Source: Iris pallida
Taxonomy: Eukaryota > Streptophyta > Magnoliopsida > Asparagales > Iridaceae
Direction of reading: 5' to 3'
NCBI GenBank assembly: GCA_029216955.1
Contig: JANAVB010015600.1
Coordinates: 38,945,274-39,009,273, forward strand
DNA: 64,000 bases
The notes beneath the pieces were generated by a model. It was not told the DNA's origin. It worked only from the letters and a program-made list of their open reading frames with translations, and did no database searches. Position 1 is the first letter of the stretch. Every line of letters starts with the position of its first letter. The position numbers were made by a program, and so were the translations under genes. Positions 11,380 through 21,903 of this stretch are shown piece after piece.

Positions 11380-11725
11380 TTCTCTAATTTTGGGTTTTGG
11401 GCCGGGGGGGGAGTGGGGGGGGGGTCGGCTTCGGGGGGGTGGAGAGGGCGGGGGGGTGGTGAATGGGGTCAGGGGGTCGGGGGGGTGGGGAATGGGGGCA
11501 GGGGGTGGGGGGGGGTGGGGAATGAGGGTCAGGGGGTTGGGGGGGGGGGTGGGGAATGGGGGCGGGGGGGGTCGGGGGGGTGGGGGTGGAGGGGAGGGGG
11601 GGGGTCGGGGGGGTGTTGAATGGGGGCAGGGGGGTCGGGGGGGGGTCGGGAATGGGGGCAGGGGGGTCGGGGGGCGGGGGGTGGGGGGGGGGTGAGGAGG
11701 GAGGAGGGCAGGGGGGTCGGGGTCT
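11262..11725 (+). repeat. (CT)n tract followed by a long G-rich low-complexity block
   Basis: Bases 11265-11395 are CTCT repeats broken by CGCGG. Bases 11400-11725 are almost pure G runs punctuated by T, A and GAATGGGG, in loose units such as GGGGGTGGGGAATGGGGGCA. Long open frames on both strands here (Pro-rich on the minus strand, Gly-rich on the plus) are composition artefacts. The block lies where CACTA promoter or 5' sequence would be expected. Confidence 0.85.
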
Positions 11726-12129
11726 GTGGGACACCTATTGGACATGACACCGACACTCCAGAATACGTTAAGAACGACATGTATTGAATACAATATGGTT
11801 ACTCGAAAATACATTAAGACACCCAAAATTGGTGCCGAATCGTCGCAGTGTCCCCTATTATGTCGTGTCGTATTTGTGTCCGTAAACAGTGTGCTTCTAG
11901 TAAGATATTCCAGGATAGGTATGGGTTATCTTGTACTTCTTTGATCTGGGTAGTTATTTGTTGAGTATGATGAGTTATTATGTGTCATCTCTTCCATCAT
12001 GGGTATGATCTTGTTCTTTATTTGGGTATTCTTTCATCATGTTGAATAGATGGTGTACATGATGTCAAGTATGAAGGATTTGTAGTAAGTAGATTTTGTC
12101 ATCTTCAATGTGAGGTTGGTCTTGTTGAG

Positions 12130-12630
12130 AATAACTTAATAATTATTGTTTTCCAATACCAAAAAAATCTGATACTTCGATCCGATACCGCCGATACTAC
12201 CGATATCGCCGATACCAATACTAGATTGCTTAGACTTATATTGCAAGGTAACTAGATACAAGTTAGATACAATGTAAATGCAAGATACATGTTAGCTAGA
12301 TAGCTTAGATTATATTGTAATCTCCTATTCACGAGTATTGATATCGCCGATGCCAATACTCGTAGGAATATATAGTCCGATACCGATTCCGATACGATAC
12401 TTTGAACCTTGATTTAAATACATGTTAGTATAGTGTCTTCACATATATGTAAGAGTATATACATGATTAGCAAGGTAACTAGATACAAGTTATGATACAA
12501 TGTAAATGCAAGTATACATGTTAGCTAGATAGCTTAGACTTATATTGCAATCTCCTATTCACACGAGTATTGATATCGCCGATACCAATACTCGTAGGAA
12601 TAGTCCGATACCGATATACATTGTAGAGCT
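12130..12630 (+). repeat. CCGATAYCG-rich direct repeats
   Basis: A unit of about 100 bp (TAGCTAGATAGCTTAGA..CTCCTATTCAC..GAGTATTGATATCGCCGAT) occurs at about 12290-12380 and again at 12525-12620. Many GATACCG/CGGTATC-like words surround it. The same words occur in RPS15 intron 3 (49975-50600). Confidence 0.65.
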
Positions 12631-12941
12631 CTGTTTTGCTATTCTGGACATGTTGTGACCTGTGCTGTTCTAAATAGGAGCCAGACACACTCCTGAGACG
12701 GGGGGGAGTATGTATAGTGATGTGGATTCTTACTAACTTATCATGTGAACCCATTTATGGGCCCTTCATTGAACCTTCTCATGTGCAACTTTCAGTCCAT
12801 TCACAGTTCCCTATATTGTACTCTACATCACCTAGTTCACTTATATCTAACATCCTAACCCTAATCCAAATTTATGAGTATCGGTATCGAGCTATTCTTA
12901 TGTTTAGTTTGTCTTACGATACAGATTTTCACATCCAAATT

Positions 12942-14651
12942 GAGGAGAAGATTGTCTTAACAATCTGCAAGTTAGAGAAAATATTTCCACCGGGCTTTTT
13001 CGACAGCATGGAGCATCTACCGATTCATCTAGCATACGAAGTCCGTGTCGGTGCATCTGTTCATTATCGATGGATGTACCCCTTTGAAAGGTAAATAAAA
13101 ATCGATATAATTTAAGTAAAATTTAAGTGGATTTTACAATTCATTGTTAATTCTCAAGATAATTTGTCTCTTTAGGTACCTACACCATCTAAAGAAGAAA
13201 GTTGGCAACAAGGCTCATATAGAGGCTTCGATATGCGAATCATATCTTATCGAGGAGGTGTCAAATTTCTGCTCCATTTATTTCGATACTCATGTCGAGA
13301 CAAATCGAAATAGACCTCAAAGGAATGAAGAAGACGTTGAGGATGGAGGTATATTCAATTTAAGGGGCAAGCCTATTGGGGCTAGTAAGAAACGGTGGTT
13401 GACGACGATGAGTATGATACCGCTCACCGATATGTCTTGTTAAATTGTGACATACAAGAAGTGAGAGATTTGGAGAAGTAAGTGACTACGCCTCGTTATA
13501 ATCTCTAATTTGGTGAATTAAGTGACTACACTTATTTTTATTCTCTCTAACAGTGTATTTAGAGGTGAAGTCAAAATGAGGACACCATATATTACAGATG
13601 AGGGACTTCAAAGAGAGGTTGATTGTACCTTTCCGTCCTGGTTTCGTAAATACGTAAGTAACTGAGATAATATGTTATGCGGCTACCATTAAAATATATG
13701 CAGCTAAAATATTTAAATTATCAATACATGTTTACAGGTTTTATTGCCTGAAACAACACTCATAAATGAGAGCATTCGTTATTTGGCATTGGGACCGAAG
13801 AAGCATGCAAAGACTTTGTCAGGCTATGTCGTTAATGGCTTCAAGTTTAAGTCAACTCAGCATGCTATAAATGTCGAATTTCTCAATGACGGCTTCGATA
13901 CCAAGAATTCTGGTGTTTGCATAAGAGGCACCATCTATGACGACGAGCCGGACTTTTGACTATTATGGAGTGGTTCGGGAGATTGTAGATTTACAATATA
14001 GTGCCCCATATGATATGTATTGTGATGTTCAAATGTGAGGATGGTTCGATACGAGACCAAATATCGGTTGGAGAATCGATAAAAATTTGGATTCGTCGAA
14101 TAAATCATCGCAGGAGATATAGAGGGTCCGACACGTTTGCGATAGCAAGTCAGGCTGTTCAAGTCTACTATACAAGCTACCCAAGGCGTCGTAGAGATCG
14201 ATTTGACTGGGTGGGCAGTATGCAAGATTAAATCTAGAAATACATTCAACGTTGGAGACCCAGCATACCAGAGGACCAGATCGAGAAGCCCCAATACATG
14301 GGACAACAGTCGGATACCATGGACGTGGAAGATGTCGATATATACCCATGCTGAGGAAAATAGAGGAGGAAGAGGTTGAGGGAAGGAGAGGAAGAGGTTG
14401 AATACAAGACTTAGCTGTCAACCAGGGGGGAGAAAGAGGCGTCTTATCCCAAGTATTGAGCCTGAAGAAGAAGTAGAAGAAGAAGAAGAAGAAGAAGAGA
14501 AGAAGAAGAAGAAGAGGATGAGGATGAGGATGAGGATGATGATACAGATGAAGTCGACGATGAGGATGATGATATAGATGAAGTCGACGATGAGAATGAG
14601 GATGAGAACGATGACGATGACGATGAGGACGAGGACGATAACGATGATTAG
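12942..14651 (+). pseudogene. CACTA TNP2-like transposase, 3' part only (DUF4218-DUF4216)
   Basis: The DUF4218 signature (EKIFPPGFFDSMEHLPIHL, then YRWMYPFER) starts at about 12942. It continues across a GT-AG intron (about 13092-13173) with YLHHLKKKVGNKAHIEASI. A frameshift near 13400 leads to a YDTAHRYVLLNCD segment. More introns lie at about 13478-13552 and 13654-13738. The DUF4216-like region (SIRYLALGPKKHAKTLSGYV, IRRINHRRR, FAIASQAVQVYYT) follows with frameshifts near 13959 and 14000, then an acidic Glu/Asp tail to the TAG at 14649. The catalytic DDE part normally upstream (Transposase_21) is not found between 11730 and 12940; that space holds repeats instead. Non-functional. Confidence 0.75.
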
Positions 14652-14909
14652 ATTAAATATCGGTATATATTAGAAGCACTTACAACTTAGTGAATTCAGT
14701 TTAGACGGACACATTCTTATTTCAGTTTATGTTTTTGTCGTTCGATCATCTACTTATTGTATGATTTTCTTTTTACAGATGGCACTCTTAGTTCTCATTG
14801 TCTTGACGGCATTCGCCGCCCTGCTGCTGGTATATATATTTTAGTTCAGTTTTATATTCATTTATACTTCTATATTGTTAATTATATTTATGTGTTCTAT
14901 TTACAGGTC

Positions 14910-16917
14910 ATGGTCACTACCACTCGTGCTGCTGGCAGTGGCCGTGGACGTGATGGTAGTGGTGCTGGTGGTGGCGGTACTGGCCGTGGTGGGCGTGGTG
15001 GTAGCGGCACTGGCCCGTGGACGTGATGGTAGCGGTCGTGGTGGTAGCGGCACTGGCCGTGGACGTGATGGTAGCGGTCGTGGTGGTAGCGGTCGTGGTC
15101 GCCTTCCACATTCCCCGGATATAGAGTCCTCCGATCCCGACCTGGAGAGCCCGGCCACAGACTCTTCCCGCCGTCGATCTGCCGAGGCGCTACCTTCATC
15201 TTCATCGAGGCCTGAGACTCCATCCGCTAGCGGATCCGTTCCGCCCCCGGATGCACCAGCGGGTACACCATCAGTTACTGCAGGGTGGGCTCCGGAGTAC
15301 CCCCGGATTCAGCTTCATCCTGCTACCGGTGAGTACATCCGCGGACCCGCGGATCCTCCGACGCCTCCAGAGAGGCCGATAGGCGAGAACCGACGAGAGC
15401 TATGGCCGCGGGTGATACGTAAGTAAATTTAAGTTAATTTATTAAATTTGTTTCATTTATTCAAGTTAATAATCCAGTCTTTGCTTCTTTGTAGGTTTTT
15501 CCCGTATGATGCTGCCCGGATACTCGGGCAAATTATTCGGGAAAACTACCATGGCCCCTACCTCAATTTTTTCTGAGGTGCCTCAGAACATGCAGTACGT
15601 CTGGCTCGAGGAGATGAAGGTATATATATATCTTTTGGTTAATTATTAATTATTCTTTAATCCACTAATTTTTTAATTACGTGATAATTTAATTTGTATG
15701 TCAGACGACGTTCTGGTGGCCCCCCCCATCGCGAGGAGTTGATTCGCAAGGCCTACAAAGCCGCCGCCGGGAAGAAGATACGGGATGCGGTGTACGACGT
15801 TCGTACGGCGCATTTGAGGAAGAAGTGGCTCCGGGGAGGAGTACTACGAGCAGATGTTGGATAAGATGAATATGCTCAGTACAGGGAGAAATCAGAGAAA
15901 GCGAAGGTGAGCAGACAGGCGCTGGTCTGCATACGGGAGGTTCAAGGGCCCACGCAGCGACGCGTGCAGATTTGGTGAGATACCGCAAATTCATTTCACT
16001 ATTAAATTCAGTACTATTAATATACGTAGTTAATTAAATTCGACGTATATTTCGTATGCAGGCACAACGGGCGGTAAAGGAGGGGAGAGAGCCGGAGTCG
16101 GTCACCGCCTACGATGTATTCCTGCATACACACAAGAGGCGGGCAGACGGGAGCTTCGTCGACGCGAGGGCCCAGGCGACTGATGTAAGTAATTACGTTT
16201 ATGAGATTTATATTAGAAATATAATTATTGTTAACTTAATTAGGTGAACGTAGGATTCAAATTATAACTTAGGGAAACATAGGATTTAGATTATAACTTA
16301 GAAAAACTTATAGTATAAACACATTCATTGGATAGGCTGCATATCGTGAGGCCCTTAGTCAGATTGAGCCCCCTGCCGAGGTTGTCGGCGAAACGAAGCC
16401 CACCCAGACGCCCTCTTCTATGGCCGCTCGCTACGACGACGTGTTCGTAGAGTCTGTCGGCGGCTTTAATAAAGGGCGCGTCTACGGCGTAGGTTCCCTG
16501 GCGGCGTCGTTGCAGGGCGCGACTCCGAGATATCCACCGCCCCCGCCTCCTCCCGCGCCCCCGTCGGACGATATGAGGAAGCAGCTTGCGACTCTCACCT
16601 CCGATATGTCGGAAATGCGGAGTCTAATGTCGGATGTGCTGGAGCGCCTTCCGCGTCCTTCTTCTGCTCCCGGTCCAGATCCGTCTGCTCCCGGTCCGTC
16701 TAGTGCGGTTGCCGGTCCTTCCGACCCTGGACGTTATTCATTTGACCGTTCTGCCGAGGTCCGCCTGGTACCGGATACTGCGCTCATTGGGCTCATGGAA
16801 TTGATGTCGCCAGAGCAGCTCCGCACGCTTCCAGAGCATGTGTTGTCCCAGGTGCCGGCGTACATGGTGGAAGAGTACATCCGCAGAGCCGAACGACGAC
16901 GCGATCCATCTCAATGA
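14910..16917 (+). pseudogene. CACTA second gene, Transposase_24 (Ptta/En/Spm)-like, decayed
   Basis: It starts with MVTTTRAAGSGRG and a Gly/Arg/Ser/Asp repeat region that frameshifts near 15020. A Pro/Ser-rich part runs to about 15418. Exon-like pieces follow between GTAAGT/TTGTAG-type borders: FPYDAARILGQIIRENYHGP (in another frame, about 15500), TTFWWPPHREELIRKAY (about 15703), then PESVTAYDVFLHTHKRRADG at about 16090, the typical Transposase_24 core. The last exon (about 16336-16917) has a Pro-rich linker, a short coiled coil (DDMRKQLATLTSDMSEMRSL) and the stop at 16915. In this family the protein is a DNA-binding accessory to the transposase. Stops and frame breaks make it a pseudogene, though the last exon is intact. 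Confidence 0.7.
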
Positions 16918-17189
16918 TATTTGTACTGTTTTTGGATATTTGTACTGTTTTTGGATTTTGAATTCTGGATATTTTGGAAGCGTACATGAATGTTTGGATA
17001 TTATGAATTTGTGTATTTGTGTTTGGATATAGATGTTTGGATATTTCTGTTTGATATTGGATATTATGAATTTGGATATTTAGATATTTGTTGATCGTAC
17101 ATGGATGTTTGGATATTGGATATTATGAATATGTGTAATATTTACGAAAAGGAAATAGAATGTTTCTGTAATTTTTTTTTATTAATGTT

Positions 17190-18028
17190 GCATTTAGCGA
17201 CGGACTAGCGACTACTTAGCGACGGATATATCTTTTTAGCGACCGAATGAGCGACATACTAGCGACGGATAATCCGTCGCTAACTGGGTTATAAAAATAT
17301 TTGCAGTTACCGACGGACGAGCGACGGATAATCCGTCGCTAACTGGGTTATATAAATATTTGCAGTTACCGACGGGCGAGCGACGGATAATCCGTCGCTA
17401 ACTGGGTACAATTAATATTAGCGACGAAATATCGACTACCTAGCGACGGCAAATCCGTCGACATGGTTCTGGAAATATGGTAGGTTCCAGAACCATGTCG
17501 ACGGATAATGGGTCGCTAATCCGTCGCTAATCTGTCGAGGATGACGACGGACTAGCGACGGCCTAGCGACCCATTATCCGTCGACATGGTTCTGGAATTA
17601 TGGAAGCTTTCCAGAACCAGGCCGACGCCCCTACCCGTCGCTCATCCGTCGCTATAACGTCGAGGGTAACGACGGAATAGCGACGGAATAGCGACTGATT
17701 TTGCGTATCAGGAACCTCTCTGATACGCTTTTACCGACCTATTTACGACAGCTTAGCGACGAATATTTTAATATTATATGGCATGTAAACCGACGGGAAC
17801 AAGTCGCTAATCCGTCGCTAATCCGTTGAAAGGCAACCGTCGGTAATCAGTCGCTAGTCCGTCGGTTAATCATTTGTCCGACGGCTTAGCGACGGACCAA
17901 TTTTAGCGACGACGTTTTTCCCGACGGCCATTTTCATCAAATATTCGTCGCTATGCCGTCGGTAATTTATATTACCGACGGATTCGCGACGGATCTGGCC
18001 GTCGCTAAATGGACAACTTTTGGTAGTG
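17190..18028 (+). repeat. CACTA right subterminal repeats
   Basis: Dozens of GCGACGGA / TCCGTCGC motifs in both orientations include a duplicated unit (GCGACGGATAATCCGTCGCTAA.., three copies at 17265-17405). Two long hairpins with GTTCTGGAA..TTCCAGAAC arms lie at 17460-17500 and 17585-17620. The terminal inverted repeat ends at 18028. Confidence 0.8.
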
Positions 18029-18842
18029 ACCGTCACTTTTAAATTGAGAGCACAAGACCAGTCATTTTCTTGAAACCAACTTCTCATGTATGATCTACTC
18101 GAGACACTCTTCACCCATGACCTTCGTGTCCCACTCAGACACACCATCTTGTGCTTCATTTGCTTTGCACAACTTTTGGGTCAATTTAGGCCAATTAATT
18201 ATCCACCGTAATTTGTGACCTGACTTTCAATTTAATTTCGGGACCCGACATCGATCCAACCTAGCCGACCCCAAATATGGACATGGCCCACATGAAGCCT
18301 ACTACCCGCATGATACTTGTGTCCCATTTATTTGAGCTCCCACATGCTACTTATTTATCCATGATCATAAACACCTATTTAAATTTAATTATTGCACCAT
18401 ATCCATTTTGACCCAACCTGGCTCCACTGAACCCAACCCTAGCTCCATGTTACCCTCCATCATGACACCCTCACCCTCATTACCCTTAAAAAATATTAAT
18501 ACCTAGTTTATCTCTTTCAAAATTCATTTGATAAACCCTTGATTTTAATCGCTAGGAGATAACCTATTTTTTCTACATTAATCCTAACCATTGGATTCTC
18601 TCCATCAATCCTCACCATGAATTTTTTCCCAACACTCAAACCCACACACCCTCTCATAATTAGGCCGGCCCTAGCTATTGGAGAAGTCTCTTCTCTCTAG
18701 CTTTTTATTCTTTCCCCCTCTCTCATTATTACTTTCTCTCTCTCTCTCTCTCTCCTTATTTTTCCTCACCTTTCTCTCTCCAACTCTCACCAACACAGCA
18801 GCCAACCTCCCGAGCACAGCCACCAGTTCTTCCCATCAACCC

Positions 18843-19028
18843 ATGGCCGACTTCCCATCAATCCTTGGCCGAGCTCTCACTCTCCTCCTCCTATTCTTCA
18901 TCTTCATCACCAACACCTTCTCCCTCACCATCACCATTGGCACCACCACCACCACTTCAACCTTCCCCGAACCACCACTCCTCTCCTTCTTCTCCTCCTC
19001 TCCGACACCGTCCGCCGTCGTGCCCTAG
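18843..19028 (+). CDS. small ORF in the LARD LTR with a hydrophobic N terminus
   Basis: The 61-residue frame starts MADFPS and runs through a Leu/Phe/Ile-rich segment (ALTLLLLFFIFITNTFSL, about residues 11-28) that would pass as a signal peptide or membrane anchor. A Thr-rich and a Pro/Ser-rich part follow. The other LTR has the same start at 35750 with a longer, altered tail. No family is recognised. It could be a captured host gene start or chance; translation is unproven. Confidence 0.25.
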   Translation: MADFPSILGRALTLLLLFFIFITNTFSLTITIGTTTTTSTFPEPPLLSFFSSSPTPSAVVP

Positions 19029-20354
19029 CTGCACCGCTGTGCCGCCACCAGCAGCAGCCAGCAACCGCAGTGCAGCAGCAAATGGCAGCGACTGCGCGAC
19101 CGGAAATGGCCGAGCACCGCGGTGCAGTCGCCGCCGCCGGCCGTCGCCGTCGCCGTGGCCGACCCCCCTGATGGACGAACTCCGACGACCCTCCTGGGTG
19201 TGCTGTCTTCCTCCCCGGCGCGACGCATAGCCGATTTATGCGATTCGCACGAAACTCCGTCGTGACGCGCGTAAATTTGAGTCCAGAATATCGTTCCGTT
19301 GCAGCGACTTTGCGCACATTTTTCGGGGAATCCAACCGTTGGATCGGCAATTTATTTGCTCCGTCTCAATCTCGGTATATAGCTCTTCACTCCCCTCAAT
19401 TTTCGCCCGTTAATTTTGTCGTTTGATACATCAAAATCGGCCACCAAGTTGACCGTTTAAATTGTATAATTCTTGGACAGTTTTGCGGAGCAACTTCGTC
19501 GGTTCGTATCTCCACCATCGCAGCTCCGTCTGGAGTGCCACTAGTTCCTATGCAAAGCTGGTATAATCCTCTTCCTACCCCTCCAGTTTTGTTTTATTGT
19601 GAGCACGTTTGATTGGTTGAATTCGACGCCAAGGTTGACCGTCCGAATTCGTAATTTCCAAGTTATAAATTCCATTTTTGAACCCGGGACTCCGAATTCA
19701 ATTTCTGAGACCACCAGTAGACTCGTGGCATCATTCTGGCACATTTTCATATAAAATTTGTTAGATTTGGAGGACGTGGGCCCTGGCATGTATTTCGGTG
19801 CAAAACGGGCCCCACAGTCCGGGTCAACGGGACTTTTTGACGTCGGCTCATCAGAATCCAATTTCAGATATATCGTTGAGTTCGTATCGTCATTCTAGAC
19901 TCGTTGACATATAATTTGCTGAGTTTTGAGAACATTGGCTCCGACACGCTTTTTCGTGCAAATCGGAATTTCAATGTCCTGGTCAACGGACCAATTTGAG
20001 ATCGGGTCAACGGAATCCAATTCTGAATATACCGTTGGGTTCGTATCGTCATTCTAGATTCGTGGACATATAATTTGTTAGGTTTAGTGCACTTTTATTT
20101 CGGCACATTTTTCGGTGCAGAGCGGGTCCGACACGGACACCGTTTTGACCGGAAATTATATTTTTGCCCCTGTGTCCAAATTGGACTTATGGGCAGGCTA
20201 TTCTAGCTATTTCGACCATTCTGGACATGTTGGTAATGGTTGTTTCACCATCCGACAACATCTGTAGGTTTTCACCCTATTATTATAATCTTTCTTTTTT
20301 TATGGTATTTTGAGATCCATCGATTCCAGTGATTTTAAAACCACTAAAATTTAA

Positions 20355-20775
20355 TATGTTGACCCTGTAGATGTTTTTAGAGACTAACTTTGACCCACTT
20401 GACCATGGTTGACTACTTTGACTGAACGCCGAAGTATAGTGAATATTTGACCTAAGTTAGACTAGTTTTGACCTTGGTTGACCACAGTTGACTATTTTGA
20501 CCAAAAGTCAAGCGGAAGTCAACCGTAGCCTAAAATTGATTAGAATTTGACCGAAGTTGACAAGTTGACCCAAAGTCAACTGTTAGTCAACGTTAGTCAA
20601 CATTTGACCTATAGTTGACCAGAGTTGACCTAGGATTGACCAGAGTTGACCTAGGATTGACCAGAGTTGACCAGTTGACTAAAAGTCAACTGTAAGTCAA
20701 CCCTTGACTTAGATTGACCTAGTTTGACTTGTTTTGACTTACCTTGACCTAGTTTGACTTAGTATGACTTGATTT
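20355..20775 (+). promoter_or_regulatory. dense TTGAC (W-box-like) cluster in LARD 5' LTR
   Basis: I count about 34 TTGAC/GTCAA cores in roughly 420 bases, mostly TTGACC, TTGACT or their complements. Some are in close tandem (GTTGACCTAGGATTGACCA repeated) and some in opposite orientations. TTGAC(C/T) is the binding core of plant WRKY factors. The cluster recurs in the 3' LTR at about 37236-37630. Confidence 0.7.
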
Positions 20776-21903
20776 TACTTCCAAACCCTTATATTGATAC
20801 AGTATTCCATCTATAGGTCCTCGAGGCACTGTTCTTGGACTCAGTCGACTTATCCATCACATCACAGGCGAGTACATTCTCTGATAATATTTCTGTTTTA
20901 TGATATCGTCTATGTTTCTTGTATATAGTGTAGATATTCTTGTTCTCTTGACACATAGTTCACACGGATTGGTATTGACTGGATCCCTTCATGAGATGTT
21001 ATTCCTGGTATTCTTTGGTATATATTGTGCAAGTCTTTCTTATTCCTTGTGCATTGTATAGACATGATTCCTACGAAGGCTAGCTACCCTCTCAGAGAAT
21101 CGCGCGTCATGATGTGTCATGGTTGGATCCACTATACTAGTCGGGAGACGGGGAGTATTAGTATAGATATGTGGTCAAAGCCTATTGTGCACCCCTTGTG
21201 CACCTATTGATTGTGAGTGTTGATCATACACCCCACGTATGGTTAGCCAGGCCTGTTACTATTGTGCAATGTCCCAAGCCGGCCACATATTGTAGCTAGT
21301 ACTCACACACCTAGATAGGTGATTCTTGATTCTTGTACATGCCATGATTAGTTTTACTTTCCTTGTTCTAGCTCTAGATTTACAGCTTACCTTGCCATGA
21401 TACTCACATGTATATTTCGTGATTCCTTGTATATTCTTTCTATTTACTGCTATATTTTTAATATCGTCTAACTAGAACTGTTATTTGAGATTTGTGCTCG
21501 TTCCATCCTGACTGGATATGTTGACAAAATTTTAGTAGTAGTTGTGCCCTCAGTATTGGACTACAGGATGTTGCTAGCTGGGGTGGTTCTCAGTATTCTT
21601 CACCGTGAGTTGTCTCTCAAGAGTTCTAGGTCTGGTAGTTATTTAGTTTTGTTATCGTTTTTCTCTGTTTTATTCTTGTATCATATGATCATTGTAGATT
21701 CTAGTTGTTCTAGTGAATTGTTATTATTTCTTGTCTTATCTTCCTTAGTTTTCGTGATGTGACATGAGTACATTTCTAGTTATGGATCTTTAGATGTTGT
21801 AGTTAGTATCGGATACTTGACAGCGCTCTACCGCCGATACTGCGATGTAGGCTGGGCGTGGCCCACGTATTCATACCTGTATATCCGGGTGCGGGTCGTG
21901 ACA

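Larger units (their letters stand above)
10862..18028 (+). mobile_element. CACTA (En/Spm) DNA transposon, 7167 bp
   Basis: The ends are CACTACTAAAA and TTTTGGTAGTG, an imperfect terminal inverted repeat with the diagnostic CACTA start. The 3-bp duplication ACC flanks it (10859-10861, 18029-18031). The empty site is seen in the other LARD LTR at about 24797-24803. Both ends carry many GCGACGGA/TCCGTCGC subterminal motifs. Inside are two decayed gene regions, a TNP2-like transposase 3' part and a Transposase_24-like gene, plus simple-sequence blocks. The DDE core expected of an autonomous element is not seen, so the copy is defective. Confidence 0.93.
10534..21903 (+). repeat. LARD 5' LTR, interrupted by a CACTA transposon
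   Basis: LTR sequence is 10534-10861 and 18032-21903, matching 24473-25030 plus 35171-38749. Together it is about 4200 bp, very long for an LTR. It contains a (CT)n tract near 18730-18760, a small ORF with a hydrophobic N terminus (18843), a possible TATA (GGTATATAGC near 19373) and a dense TTGAC cluster (20355-20775). Confidence 0.9.

Noticed and set aside
11224..11826. Pro-rich (minus) and Gly-rich (plus) proteins
   Set aside because: They are pure by-products of the G-run block and CT tract inside the CACTA element. All frames are open there.
14757..15026. Gly-rich RNA-binding-like protein start
   Set aside because: It is the repetitive N terminus of the CACTA second gene; no RNA-recognition motif is present.
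18028..18260. A possible separate element starting after the CACTA end
   Set aside because: The sequence continues the LARD LTR exactly as at 24800-25030, so it is LTR, not a new insertion.
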